A stretch of DNA of 64,000 nt from Leptolyngbya sp. O-77 (GCF_001548395.1 NZ_AP017367.1:4377001-4441000), one strand, 5' to 3'; shown: positions 25,488 through 36,057, numbered from the stretch's first letter. Notes: a model not told the origin generated them from the sequence alone. Numbers and translations: made by a program.

Positions 25488-26566
25488 CAGTCAGCATCAC
25501 GTTCGTCGGATTCCGGCTCGAACTGATTGATTTCTGAAATCCACTCCCTGAACCCCTGCACCCGTTCTCGAACCGCTGCACACAGCCAGCCGTCGTATTG
25601 CGGATACACGGGCAAGCGGGGTACGAGTTGCCAGCCAGCAGGCTGAATCTGCGCTGCTAATTTCTGGGCGTTTGGATGGGCGTAGTCAGGATTCACTTCA
25701 TCAATGGGGCTGATGCCGCCGAGATCGGTGGCTCCGGCGGCGAGGCAGTCCAGCAGGGTTTGGAGCGATACCAGGTTGGGGGGAATTTGGATCGCGATAT
25801 CGGCGGGAAGAATCTGGCGGGCGATCGCCACCACCTCTGTCAGCCGCTCTAGCGAAAAGGGTTCGCCAATTTCCGCCTGCGAGGAGCCGGGGCTGTGGGG
25901 CTGCAAGATCACTTCCTGGATGTGGCCATAGCGGCGGTGGAGTTGGGCGATCGCTTCTAGCGTCCCTGCCCAGTCGTCCGCCGTTTCGCCAATGCCCAGC
26001 AGCAGCCCGGTGGTAAACGGAATTCGCAGTTCCCCGGCCCACGCAAGCTGTTGCAGTCGCACCTCCGGCTGTTTACTGGGCGCGTGGCGATGCACCGTCT
26101 GCATCAGGGCGGGCGTGACTTGCTCCAGCATCAGCCCCATCGAGGCGTTTACCTGTTTCAACTGCGCCAACTCCTCATAGCTCAGCGGGCCCGCGTTGGT
26201 GTGTGGCAAAAAGCCCAGCCGCAGCGCCAGTTCGCACAGGTCATAGATCCGCTGAAACCAGGCGGCGCGGCGACGGCTCTGGGGATGCACTTCGCCGCTG
26301 AGAATCAGCGCTTCGATCACGGAGCCACCGGGGAGCGATCGCAGCCTGGATTCTGCCTGTTCCAGCGACAGCCACCGATCCGTTCCAGGTTCGGCGCGAA
26401 AGTTGCAATAGGTGCAGCGATTAAAGCATTCGTAGGTCGGAACGAGCGTGTAGGACGGGCTGTAGGTAACGCGGCGCATTTGGACGGACGCTGGCGATGA
26501 GGTTGATCCGCATAAAGTTTGCAATACTGTGGACATGACCCATTGTGCGGCAGTGTCAGCGTTCAT
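25472..26566 (-). CDS. cofG: 7,8-didemethyl-8-hydroxy-5-deazariboflavin synthase subunit CofG
   Basis: A radical-SAM enzyme that, with CofH, builds the deazaflavin chromophore Fo/8-HDF used by cyanobacterial photolyases. The CxxxCxxC cluster motif is CFNRCTYC. Nearby sequence VTYSPSYTLVPTYECFNRC and the later LPHTNAGPLSYEELAQLKQVNASMGLMLE match CofG. The open frame reaches 26623, but ATG 26566 (MNADTAAQ) or 26590 avoids overlap with the divergent metallophosphatase start. From 26566 it is about 364 residues, normal. It converges on ribD; ribD makes 5-amino-6-ribitylaminouracil precursors that the Fo pathway also uses, so the neighbourhood is metabolically coherent. Confidence 0.92.
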   Translation of the reverse strand: MNADTAAQWVMSTVLQTLCGSTSSPASVQMRRVTYSPSYTLVPTYECFNRCTYCNFRAEPGTDRWLSLEQAESRLRSLPGGSVIEALILSGEVHPQSRRRAAWFQRIYDLCELALRLGFLPHTNAGPLSYEELAQLKQVNASMGLMLEQVTPALMQTVHRHAPSKQPEVRLQQLAWAGELRIPFTTGLLLGIGETADDWAGTLEAIAQLHRRYGHIQEVILQPHSPGSSQAEIGEPFSLERLTEVVAIARQILPADIAIQIPPNLVSLQTLLDCLAAGATDLGGISPIDEVNPDYAHPNAQKLAAQIQPAGWQLVPRLPVYPQYDGWLCAAVRERVQGFREWISEINQFEPESDERDADCQRGK

Positions 26567-26622
26567 CAAATCTGCTCCTGTCCTAAGCATCCCATTGTCC
26601 TGATACAAACCCTTTCCCCACA

Positions 26623-27453
26623 ATGCATCCCCTGCTCACGGGCCCGCTCACGCTCGAAAGCGTCACGGTTCGTATTGCCGACCTGCCGCCTTCCTGCGAC
26701 GGACTGCGAATCGCCCAGCTTTCCGATTTTCACTATGACGGGCTGGGCCTATCGGATACCCTGCTGGAAGAGGCGATCGCCCTCGTCAACCGACTCCAGC
26801 CCGATTTGGTGGCGCTGACGGGCGATTTTGTCACCCATGACCCCAGCCCCATCGAGCCGCTGTCTGAGCATCTCAAGATGCTGCACAGCCGACTGGGAAG
26901 TTTTGCGGTGCTGGGCAACCACGATTCCTATCGGCCCGGCGCGGCGGATTATATTACTCGCACGCTCACTGCGGCCGGCATCGAGGTGCTGCGAAACCAG
27001 ATTGCCTATCCACTGGGCGAGATGTTTCCGGTAGTAGGGCTGGCGGATTTTTGGTCGAAGGCATTTTCGCCCAAAGTGCTGGAGGCGCTGCCGCCCGACA
27101 CGCCGCGCCTGGTGCTGTCGCATAATCCCGACAGCGCGGCAGAGTTGGCAAACCATCGCGTCGATTTGCAGCTTTCGGGCCACACCCACGGCGGACAGAT
27201 TGTGCTTCCCGGCGTGCGATCGCCCCAGCGTCTCTATTTCAGCTTTTGCGCCAGGCTACCCCGTTCTATCCGCCGTCGGCTGCCCTTTGGCAAAAAAGAG
27301 TGCGCCCGTGTCGTCCGCCACTGGGACTGGGCGCAAGGACTGCACCAGGTGGGTAGCAATCAGCTTTATGTGAATCGCGGACTGGGCACGTATTTACCCG
27401 GTCGCTTTCTCTGCCCGCCGGAGGTGACGCTGCTCACGCTCCGCACAGCTTGA
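26623..27453 (+). CDS. Calcineurin-like metallophosphoesterase (YkuE/YaeI-like)
   Basis: A 276-residue metallophosphatase with the standard metal motifs in order: SDFHYDG near residue 34, GDFVTHD near 66, GNHDS near 98, and GHTHGGQ near 186. The last block plus a C-terminal YVNRGLGTYLPGRFLCPPEVTLLTL matches the YkuE/YaeI subgroup, which act on phospholipid-linked pyrophosphates such as UDP-diacylglucosamine or similar. No signal peptide is evident. It starts at ATG 26623, divergent from cofG with under 60 bp between starts, so the two share a promoter region. The substrate is not certain. Confidence 0.9.
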   Translation: MHPLLTGPLTLESVTVRIADLPPSCDGLRIAQLSDFHYDGLGLSDTLLEEAIALVNRLQPDLVALTGDFVTHDPSPIEPLSEHLKMLHSRLGSFAVLGNHDSYRPGAADYITRTLTAAGIEVLRNQIAYPLGEMFPVVGLADFWSKAFSPKVLEALPPDTPRLVLSHNPDSAAELANHRVDLQLSGHTHGGQIVLPGVRSPQRLYFSFCARLPRSIRRRLPFGKKECARVVRHWDWAQGLHQVGSNQLYVNRGLGTYLPGRFLCPPEVTLLTLRTA

Positions 27454-27617
27454 GGAATGCTGAATCGAAGCAATCTGGAATCAAAACAAAACAACCAAAA
27501 AGCAAAGTGCTGCTCACGAAGGGCAACAGATCAGAGCAAGCTCCAAGATTAGTTACCACACGCCAAGCAGCACCCTGGGCGATCGCCTTAATGATGAAAA
27601 CTGACACGTCAGCGAGA

Positions 27618-28055
27618 TTACAGTCCCAAATCTGCAAGAATGTCTGTTGCGTGGGTTTCGGTCTTCACCGAGTCATAGACCTTGGCAATCTTGCCGTCAC
27701 CGTCGATCACATAGGTCACGCGCTTAGAATAGCCGCCGCCATCTACGTCGTAGGCGCTGGTTAAGATGCCGTCCACATCTGCCAGCAGCGGGAAGGGCAG
27801 GTTGAACTTCTGCGTGAAGGCCTGATGCGAGGCTTCGTCGTCGCGGCTGACCCCGAATACCACGATGTCTTTGTCCTGATAGGCACTATAGGAATCGCGA
27901 AAGCTGCACGCCTCCTTGGTGCAGCCGGGGGTGTCGTCCTTGGGGTAGAAATACAGCACGACGGTCTTGCCTGCATAGTCCGCCAGGGAAACCGTGTTGC
28001 CGTTCGTATCTTTGACCGTGAAGCCGGGGGCGTGAGCGCCAACAGAAAGAGCCAT
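27618..28055 (-). CDS. bcp: Peroxiredoxin Q/BCP
   Basis: A 145-residue atypical 2-Cys or 1-Cys peroxiredoxin of the BCP/PrxQ group. Peroxidatic Cys45 and resolving Cys50 lie in DDTPGCTKEACSF. It reduces peroxides in the cytoplasm with thioredoxin. It lies 66 bp downstream of the corrected sufS stop on the same strand, so it may be transcribed as the last gene of the suf operon, joining peroxide defence to iron-sulfur assembly. Confidence 0.93.
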   Translation of the reverse strand: MALSVGAHAPGFTVKDTNGNTVSLADYAGKTVVLYFYPKDDTPGCTKEACSFRDSYSAYQDKDIVVFGVSRDDEASHQAFTQKFNLPFPLLADVDGILTSAYDVDGGGYSKRVTYVIDGDGKIAKVYDSVKTETHATDILADLGL

Positions 28056-28121
28056 ATGAAAAATCCCTTAAGTGTACACTCCGTCACAGATTGTAAGGGA
28101 AAGGTGGCTCCGGGAATTGAC

Positions 28122-29386
28122 CTATCCAAAAATGCCGCCAAAAAACTCGATTGCTTCTTCTAGTGCGGCGATGAAGGTGTCAATTTCTTCCTTCGTGTTG
28201 TAGAAATAGAGGCTAGCGCGGGCGGTGGATTGCGCCTTCACTTCGCGGTGCAGCGGGTTTGGGGTGCAGTGGTGCCAGCGCGGATAGCGATGCCCGCCTG
28301 GTCGAGAATGGTGGATAAGTCGTGGGGATGCACTGCGCCGGTGGTGAAGGCGGCTAGGGCGGCGCGACCTTCGCCCTGGACATCGGGCTTGGGTCCGTAG
28401 GTTCGCACTTCGGGCAGTTCTGCCAGCCGCTGGAACAGGTAGGCGGTGAGGTCGGCTTCGTAGGCGTGAATTTTGTCCATGCCGATGCCGCTCAGGTAAT
28501 CGACGGCCGCACCGAGGGCGATCGCCTCTGCAATGGCCGGGGTTCCTGCTTCAAACTTGTGGGGAATGTCGGCGTAGGTGGCGTGGTCAAGGAACACATC
28601 GGCAATCATTTCGCCCCCGCCCAAAAATGGCGGCATGGCCCGCAGCACTTCTTTTTTGCCATAGAGGAAGCCGATACCCGTCGGCGCACACATTTTGTGA
28701 CCCGATGCCACCAGCCAGTCGCAGTCCATCGCCTGCACGTCGATCGGCATGTGGGGCACGCTCTGGCAGGCATCGATCAGCACTTTTGCGCCAACCTTGT
28801 GCGCTGCCGCTGCGATTTCCGTTACCGGGTTAATGCAGCCCAGCGTGTTGGACACATGCACCACCGACACCAGCTTGGTTTTATCCGACAGCAGCGATTG
28901 GTAATGCTCGAAGTCAAACTCTTCCGTCTTCGTCAGCCGCACAAACTTCAGCACTGCCCCGGTCTTTTGCGCCACCAACTGCCAGGGAATCAGGTTGCTG
29001 TGGTGTTCCATCACCGTCAGGATGATTTCGTCCCCCGGTTGCAGCGTGTTCATGCCCCAAGCATAGGCGACGAGGTTAATCGCTTCGCTGGCATTGCGCG
29101 TGTAGATGATTTCTTCGCGCTGTGCCGCATTCACAAACCGCTGCACCTTATCCCGCGCCCCCTCATAGGCATCGGTGGCCAGCCCGCTGAGGGTATGCAC
29201 GCCGCGATGCACGTTGGAGTTATAGCGCTTGTAATAGTCCTCCAGCGCATTCAGCACCGCCAGCGGCTTTTGGGACGTGGCGGCGTTATCAAAGTAAACC
29301 AGCGGCTTCCCGTGAATGTCCTGGTGCAGGATGGGGAAGTCAGCGCGGACTTTGGTGGCGAGGGTGCGTTCTTGGGCGAGGGTCAT
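28122..29386 (-). CDS. sufS: Cysteine desulfurase SufS, single-base frameshift near the active-site cysteine
   Basis: A group-II cysteine desulfurase that takes sulfur from cysteine for SufBCD. The PLP lysine is in SGHKMCAPTG. After AIRAG the frame breaks at about 28272-28277, where one G appears to be missing from a ggg run, and an early stop occurs at 28238. One frame over, the expected HHCTPNPLHREVKAQSTARASLYFYNT follows, carrying the catalytic cysteine, and ends at 28122-28124. The corrected length of about 421 residues is normal. As sequenced, the product lacks the catalytic cysteine. It is 30 bp downstream of sufD. Confidence 0.9.
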
Positions 29387-29415
29387 GGCAGGGGTTTGGA
29401 ACTAAGGGTCTGGAA

Positions 29416-30762
29416 CTAGGAGTTTGGGCGAAGGAGGGATGAGGAGGCAAGCGATTCCCGCAGGGAGGCGATGGGAATCTTCTCCAAAATTTCGTAGGCG
29501 AAGGCGTAAATTAGCAAACTCTGGGCACTAGTGGCATCGATACCTCGGCTTTGCAAGTAAAATACTTCGTCAGCCTCAAGCTGGCTAACGGTTGCGCCGT
29601 GGGTGCATTTCACGTTGTCGGCGACGATTTCGAGCTGGGGCTTGGTGTCGATCCGCGCTTTGGACGACAGCAGCAGGTTGCGGTTCAGTTGTCCGGCATC
29701 GGTAAGCTGCGCGGCTTGCGGCACGAATACCTTACCGTTGAAAATGACATGAGCGCGATCGCCCGCAATATTTTTCTGCAACTGGCGCGTGACGCAGTGG
29801 GGCCGACTGAGGGCGATCGCGCTGTGCAGGTCGCTTTCCTGGTCGCCTGTGGCCACGGTCAGCCCGTTCAGCGTCACCTCAGCCTGTTCGCCCGTGGGAT
29901 GTACCTCCAGGTGATGACGCGACAGGGAAGCACCCAGGCTAACAGCATTGCAGGTGTAGCGGGCGCTGCGCTCAAGGGAAACAGCAGTTTTGCCTATGTG
30001 GACGGCGGCTCGGCTATCGCGCTGGAGGCGGGTGTGGTTCACTGAAGCGTTTTCACCCACCCAGACTTCGGTGACAGGATTGACAAAGTAAGATCCCTCG
30101 CTCAGGGCCAGATAATCTTCTAGCAGCGTAATCGAGCTATTCGCCTCGGCAAGCACCAACACACGAGGCTGGCTGAAGGTCGGCGTGTCTGCTGCCGTAG
30201 ACACGAACAGCAACCGAATGGGTTCTGCGGCTTCCACGTTTTTGGGTACAAACACAACCGCGACATCGCTCAAGCCAGCAGTGTTTAGCGTGGTAAATAG
30301 CTCCTCAGCATTGGGCTGCTGCGCCAAGTAAGGCTGGAGTCGCTCAGTCCAGGCAGCATCCAGTCCTGCCAGACTGGACACCGTTACGCCCGACGGCACA
30401 TCCCCCAAGGCTGACAAGTTCTCAGAATACGCGCCGTTGATAAAGACCAAGCGACGGCTAGCGGTTTCTGGCATGAAAAACGCTTCCAGGTCATCCAGCC
30501 GCATGGTAGGCTCGGCCTCAGCGACCGCTAGCTTCAGATTCAGCAGCGCCGACAAGTCGTTGAATCGCCATTCCTCATCGCGGCTGGTCGGAAACACCCG
30601 CCCCTGAAGCTGGCTCAGAGCGCGATCGCGCAGTGGCTCCAGGGCTGCAACTTGCGAAGGAATCGCCCGCGCCAACTGCCGCAAGTGCTGAAGAAACTCC
30701 GCCCGCTGAGCAGCGGCTGGCGATATGGGTGTATTCACCTCTGGGGAAACTTGGACTGTCAT
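29416..30762 (-). CDS. sufD: Fe-S cluster assembly protein SufD
   Basis: A subunit of the SufBC2D scaffold that assembles Fe-S clusters. About 448 residues from ATG 30762 (MTVQVSPEV). The upstream open frame to 30810 overlaps sufC and is not needed. The SufBD core is visible: VNHTRLQRDSRAAVHIG, GDRAHVIFNGKVFVPQAAQLTDA and the C-terminal KCTHGATVSQLEADEVFYLQSRGI. The ATG lies 14 bp after the sufC stop and the stop lies 29 bp before sufS, so this is one operon. Confidence 0.94.
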   Translation of the reverse strand: MTVQVSPEVNTPISPAAAQRAEFLQHLRQLARAIPSQVAALEPLRDRALSQLQGRVFPTSRDEEWRFNDLSALLNLKLAVAEAEPTMRLDDLEAFFMPETASRRLVFINGAYSENLSALGDVPSGVTVSSLAGLDAAWTERLQPYLAQQPNAEELFTTLNTAGLSDVAVVFVPKNVEAAEPIRLLFVSTAADTPTFSQPRVLVLAEANSSITLLEDYLALSEGSYFVNPVTEVWVGENASVNHTRLQRDSRAAVHIGKTAVSLERSARYTCNAVSLGASLSRHHLEVHPTGEQAEVTLNGLTVATGDQESDLHSAIALSRPHCVTRQLQKNIAGDRAHVIFNGKVFVPQAAQLTDAGQLNRNLLLSSKARIDTKPQLEIVADNVKCTHGATVSQLEADEVFYLQSRGIDATSAQSLLIYAFAYEILEKIPIASLRESLASSSLLRPNS

Positions 30763-30776
30763 CGTGCGATCGCCCC

Positions 30777-31562
<786 letters not shown>

Positions 31563-31608
31563 CGTCTCACCTCGTTACACCGTTAATGTCTGTTCATCTC
31601 AAGAATTT

Positions 31609-32259
31609 CTAACAGTCCCGGATCTTCTTCAAAATGCGAAGCACCTCGTACAGATCATTTCCTGGATTGCGAACTGCAAAATATCGAGAAGTCGCGTATA
31701 CAGGAAAGTCCTGGCTCATGAGCTTAATAAACAGAAAGTTCTCACCGTTTGTAACCAAACCGTAGCCTGGGCGATCGCTATCTGGTCTGCCCAATAAGGG
31801 TCTGCCCAATAAGTAAGAGAGTAACTGCGCCAGACCAGATTCAATTGAAAGCGCCGCGCGTTTCGATTCAATTACCAACAGCCACAGCTTCTCCTTTAAC
31901 ACCAGAATATCCAATGTGCCCGTAACAACAACGCCCTCATTTTCTTCGATTACTTCAATGACTTTTTCGGTTTTCACTTGATAAGGCGACAAGTAAAAAT
32001 CTGCTAGCAGCAGCAAAGGAGAAACCATCACCAACTGAATAGGCTTTTCCAAAACAGGCGGATCAGTGACTAGGTTGAGATAGGCAGACTTTACCTTGTC
32101 TAGAATTTTTTGTTCCTCTGGCGAAATCTCTGGCAAATCGGTCTGCCATTCTGGAAAAAAAGACGCATCTTCGACATATCGCAAGTGGAACTTGTCGCTC
32201 AAGTCGCGGAGCGTAATAGCGTTGGCAGATAAAACTTGCACCATAAAATCGTGAGGCAT
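31609..32259 (-). CDS. PD-(D/E)XK nuclease-fold protein inserted in the suf operon
   Basis: 216 residues with the catalytic pattern GTLDILVLKEKLWLLVIESKRAALSIESGLAQLLSYL near residues 118-155. D in GTLD and E-x-K in IESKR fit the PD-(D/E)XK core, and the context resembles type I restriction N-terminal/HsdR-like small proteins common in cyanobacteria. It lies 4 bp after the corrected sufB stop and 46 bp before sufC, all leftward, so it is transcribed with suf genes. A 12-bp direct duplication (gggtctgcccaa) adds a repeated LLGRP to the protein near residue 160. Its function is unknown. Confidence 0.72.
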   Translation of the reverse strand: MPHDFMVQVLSANAITLRDLSDKFHLRYVEDASFFPEWQTDLPEISPEEQKILDKVKSAYLNLVTDPPVLEKPIQLVMVSPLLLLADFYLSPYQVKTEKVIEVIEENEGVVVTGTLDILVLKEKLWLLVIESKRAALSIESGLAQLLSYLLGRPLLGRPDSDRPGYGLVTNGENFLFIKLMSQDFPVYATSRYFAVRNPGNDLYEVLRILKKIRDC

Positions 32260-32263
32260 TCCT

Positions 32264-33701
32264 CTAGCCGACGCTGCCTTCGAGCTTCAGCGCCAGGAGG
32301 CGATCGGCTTCCACCGCAAATTCCATCGGCAGTTGGTTAAACACATCCTTGCAAAAGCCGCTAATCATCATCGAGATTGCGTCCTCAACCGAGATGCCAC
32401 GCTGCTGCAAGTAAAAAACAACTGTCTTCACCAATCTTGGACGTAGACGCTTCATGTTCCACCCGTGCTGTGTTGTTTTGCACCTGGATGTAGGGAAATG
32501 TATTTGCGCCTGCGGTGTCGCCAATCAGCATCGAGTCGCACTGGGAATAGTTGCGTGCGCCGTCTGCCTTGGGGCCAATTTTCACCAGCCCGCGATAGCT
32601 ATTTTTCGACTTCCCTGCGGAAATGCCCTTGGAGATAATCGTGCTGCGGGTGTTTTTGCCAACATGCACCATCTTCGTACCCGTGTCGGCTTGCTGCATG
32701 TTGTTAGTCAGCGCGACGGAATAGAATTCGCCCACGGAGTTGTCGCCCACCAGCACGCAGCTCGGATACTTCCAAGTAATGGCAGACCCCGTTTCGACCT
32801 GCGTCCAGGAGATTTTGGAATTCACACCCTGACACAAGCCACGCTTCGTCACAAAGTTATAAATGCCGCCCTTGCCGTTTTCATCGCCCGCGTACCAGTT
32901 TTGCACGGTAGAGTACTTGATTTCGGCATTGTCCAGCGCCACCAACTCTACCACTGCGGCATGGAGCTGGTTCGTGTCAAACATCGGCGCAGTGCAACCT
33001 TCTAGATAGCTGACGTGACTGCCTTCTTCCGCGATGATCAGCGTCCGCTCAAACTGTCCCGAATCGCCGTTGTTGATGCGGAAGTAGGTGGAAAGCTCCA
33101 TCGGGCAGCGAACGCCCTTGGGAATGTAGACGAACGATCCATCGGAAAACACAGCGGAATTCAGCGCTGCAAAGTAATTGTCTGCAACTGGAACGACACT
33201 ACCCAGGTATTTCTGAATCAGATCTGGATACTCACGCATTGCTTCCGAGATCGAGCAGAAGATAACCCCCTCCTTCGCCAGTTTTTCGCGGAAGGTCGTG
33301 GCGACCGAAACGCTGTCGAAGATGGCATCCACCGCCACGTTGGACAGCCGCTTTTGCTCCGAAAGTGGAATGCCCAGCTTTTCAAAGGTTTCCAGCAAGG
33401 TTGGATCAACGTCTTCCAGGCTGTTGAGTTTTTTTGCCTGCTTGGGCGCGGAATAGTAGACGATGCTCTGATAGTCGATCGGCGGATATCCCACCGCAGC
33501 CCAGTTGGGTTCCTCCATTTTGAGCCACTGGCGATACGCCTTCAGACGAAACTCCAGCATGAATTCTGGCTCGTTCTTTTTAGCAGAGATGAGCCGCACC
33601 ACGTCTTCGCTTAGCCCACGCGGAATCGTGTCGGACTCAATCTCGGTGACAAAGCCGTATTTGTAGGGCTGATTTACGAGAGATTTGACAGAGGTAGACA
33701 T
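32264..33701 (-). CDS. sufB: Fe-S cluster assembly protein SufB, frameshifted near the 3' end
   Basis: The main SufBCD scaffold subunit. The frame from ATG 33701 is normal through EHEASTSKIGED. There a net +1 change shifts it: one base short at about 32421 (actgtc for actggtc) and two extra A at 32409-32414. The expected tail LFYLQQRGISVEDAISMMISGFCKDVF...LLALKLEGSVG continues one frame over to 32264. Corrected length is about 478 residues, as usual. The SufB signature GSFVYIPKGVRCPMELSTYFRIN is intact. It is first of the suf genes proper, 192 bp downstream of ftrC. Confidence 0.92.
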
Positions 33702-33893
33702 TTTGAGGGTTAAGGGATTGGGTGTTTGGAATTGAGGACTAGGCGCGAAGGGAAGGAATTGGGCACTCAGATTCAGCTTGGATCAGATTCAGCTTGGAGG
33801 AGAGAACCAGTTGGAATAGGGAACCGCATAAGCCAAATGCATCTGTGATGAAATGCTTCTGCAATGGCTGCTCCCGTTCCCTAGACTCGACCT

Positions 33894-34247
33894 CTAGTAC
33901 TGGCTTGTAACTCCGCGGATTTCGTCGAGGCTGATTTCCTGCTTGTCGCCTGCAAAGTCGTTGTCGGGGGTGAGAAAAAGCATACAGTGACATTCTTTGC
34001 GTTCGCGCATGGGGACGCAGGGGCAGTTCCAATAGGCTGCGGCCGCTTCGGCTTCTTTATCTTCGTAGTGGCGGCAGGGGCAGAGGGGCGCACCCAGGTC
34101 GTCTTTGTGCTTGGCGAGGCCTTCGATGACCACTGCCGTAACGCCTGGATCAACGCAAAAGTAGGTGCCAGTGCGCTTTGCGTAGCTTTCTGCGAAGCTC
34201 CGCATCAGTTCCAGGTTCTTTTCAGAAGCTTGAGTTGTTTTTTCCAT
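33894..34247 (-). CDS. ftrC: Ferredoxin-thioredoxin reductase catalytic chain
   Basis: A 117-residue [4Fe-4S] catalytic subunit that passes electrons from ferredoxin to thioredoxin in the light. The CPC pair at 56/58, CPC at 75/77 and CHC at 86/88 supply the four cluster cysteines and the redox-active disulfide, exactly as in the plant and cyanobacterial enzyme. It is divergent from sufR with two SufR-type operators between them and is followed by sufB on the same strand. It may therefore be controlled by Fe-S status along with the suf genes. Confidence 0.95.
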   Translation of the reverse strand: MEKTTQASEKNLELMRSFAESYAKRTGTYFCVDPGVTAVVIEGLAKHKDDLGAPLCPCRHYEDKEAEAAAAYWNCPCVPMRERKECHCMLFLTPDNDFAGDKQEISLDEIRGVTSQY

Positions 34248-34289
34248 GAGTAGGGCGACAGCGCGAACGATTCATGCCTATAATTAAAA

Positions 34290-34303
34290 CAACTTGAGAG
34301 TTG
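34290..34303. promoter_or_regulatory. SufR operator 1 (CAAC-N6-GTTG)
   Basis: CAACTTGAGAGTTG is a perfect match to the inverted repeat reported for SufR of Synechocystis. It lies between ftrC and sufR, 43 bp from the ftrC start, just right of a TATAAT at 34279-34284. Confidence 0.85.
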
Positions 34304-34331
34304 CTTTAGTTCTATTGTAAAGGTACTTTAG

Positions 34332-34345
34332 CAACACTTCAGTTG
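34332..34345. promoter_or_regulatory. SufR operator 2 (CAAC-N6-GTTG)
   Basis: CAACACTTCAGTTG is a second perfect copy. It lies 42 bp from the first (start to start), that is four helical turns, and 42 bp before the sufR ATG. Confidence 0.85.
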
Positions 34346-34386
34346 TCAAAGTTAATTGTAAGGCGTTTTGGCGCTTTTGAGGGACG

Positions 34387-35039
34387 ATGACCGCAACTCA
34401 GCAACCGTCCACCAAGCAAGACATTCTGCATTACCTCGCTAAGCAGGGGCAGGTGAGCGCTCAGGCTTTGGCAGAGCACTTTGGAATTAGTCCTCAAGCG
34501 ATACGCCGTCATCTAAAAGATCTGACGGATGAGGGGCTGGTAGAACACGAGGCAATGCAAGTGGGGATGGGTCGCCCCAACTATCTGTACAGATTGAGTC
34601 GAGAGGGGCGCGATCGCCTGCCTGAGCGCTACGACGAGTTTGCCGTTTCGCTGCTGACTACCTTGGCGGAAACCGTCGGCCCTGACCAGATGGGGTCGAT
34701 TCTTCGCAAGCAGTGGGAACAGAAAGCGCTGGAATATCGCAAGCAGGTCGGCAGCGGCACGCTGCAAGAGCGGGTGATGCGGCTGGTTGATCTGCGAAAA
34801 GCTGAGGGGCTATATGGGCCGAGTGGCATTTTGTGGAACCTGAAGGCGAGGAGACAGAACCGCAGTTCATTATTACGGAATATAACTGCGCTATTTCGCA
34901 TATTGCCGAGTCATTTCCTAGTGTCTGTGGGCACGAACTGGAAATGTTTGAGATGGCGTTGGGGGATTGTCGAGTGCAGCGGACCCACTGGCTAGCCAAT
35001 GGAGAACATCGCTGCGGCTACTTGATTCAAGCGCAGTAA
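34387..35039 (+). CDS. sufR: Transcriptional repressor SufR, frameshifted
   Basis: A DeoR/winged-helix regulator that senses Fe-S clusters and represses suf genes. The HTH (ALAEHFGISPQAIRRHLKDL) near residues 25-45 is intact. At 34805-34808 (gggg) and 34815-34817 (ggg), two extra G shift the frame. One to two frames over, the expected YMAEWHFVEPEG and then the 34833-35039 piece continue with the cluster cysteines in NCAIS, SVCGHE and LGDCRVQR, ending CGYLIQAQ. Corrected length is about 217 residues, normal. It is divergent from ftrC/sufB, the classic cyanobacterial arrangement. Confidence 0.9.
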
Positions 35040-35294
35040 TGAGCGCAGAAATGTAGGGGGTTCCCGATGCAGTTATGGGGTTCATTGGGCGATCGCCCGA
35101 GGGGTCTTGCTTCTGTCTGAGCTTCTCAGCACAAGTTTTTACGACTGTTGCAGGGTTGTTAAACCTGACGCTTTGCGTGAAGAGTTGGGGCATAATGAAC
35201 AAAACTCTTCCCAGGCAAAATCTTAGTCGCTTTCGATTTTGTCCAGATCTGTTCTAGCTAACCGTCCCCACTCTTTCAACAACTCACCTTACTC

Positions 35295-35756
35295 ATGACG
35301 CACTTTCGCTCGCTCAATGCCTCCCTGCTCCTGTCTGTGGCTTCTCTCCTAATCGGGCTGGGGACACCAGCCTACGCCCAAAGCGCCACTCAACAAGGCA
35401 GGACGATGTATAACCCCATTCCTCTGCCTTCCAGCAATGAGGTAACGGATACCCTCTCGGACAAGGATATTCCGACTGGATTTGGGGGCTTTGCCCGCGA
35501 TTACGTCGTAACTTTTCAAAAGGGCGACCAAGTGGTGATGGATCTGCTCTCCGACGAGTTCGACACCATCATTACGCTGATTGCGCCTGACGGCACTACC
35601 ATTGGCGAAAATGATGACGGCCCCGATGGAACCACAAATTCGCTGCTGTTTATGCGGATTAATCAAGATGGCAATTACATCCTGCGGGTGCGTCCTTACG
35701 GCGGCCAGGGCAGCGGGCGGTTCACGCTCAAGGTGACTCGGCTACGGCCCATCTAG
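35295..35756 (+). CDS. Secreted PPC-domain protein
   Basis: 153 residues. A signal peptide (LNASLLLSVASLLIGLGTPAYA, cleaved after YA near residue 28) precedes a bacterial pre-peptidase C-terminal (PPC) beta-domain: RDYVVTFQKGDQVVMDLLSDEFDTIITLIAPDG..IGENDDG, then LFMRINQDGNYILRVRPYGGQGSGRFTLKV. PPC domains are usually non-catalytic appendages of secreted enzymes; here the domain is alone. It is probably periplasmic or extracellular. The role is unknown. Confidence 0.82.
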   Translation: MTHFRSLNASLLLSVASLLIGLGTPAYAQSATQQGRTMYNPIPLPSSNEVTDTLSDKDIPTGFGGFARDYVVTFQKGDQVVMDLLSDEFDTIITLIAPDGTTIGENDDGPDGTTNSLLFMRINQDGNYILRVRPYGGQGSGRFTLKVTRLRPI

Positions 35757-35915
35757 CTGTGTTGATACATCTAGCTGTGTTGATAAAAGCCAGAGAAAAT
35801 GGCGATCGCCCTTCAAAAGGGGTTGCCAAGATCTCTCAAAGTCTGTTAGCTTAATTAAGCGCTGAAGTTTTCCAAAAGTGCTTGGCCTTCTCCAAGGCTT
35901 TAGGGAGCTTCATCT

Positions 35916-35988
<73 letters not shown>

Positions 35989-36002
35989 TTGTTTCAGTAT
36001 GC

Positions 36003-36057
36003 ACATCTTTTTCTATTAGGAAAGATGTTAAGAAAGGGTGCCTTTTGAGGGGCACCC
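36003..36057 (+). terminator. Two consecutive hairpins after tRNA-Phe
   Basis: ACATCTTT/AAAGATGT (36003-36028) and GGGTGCC/GGCACCC (36036-36056) follow the tRNA by 15 and 48 bp. There is only a weak T-tract, inside the first stem, so termination is likely but not certain. Confidence 0.45.
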
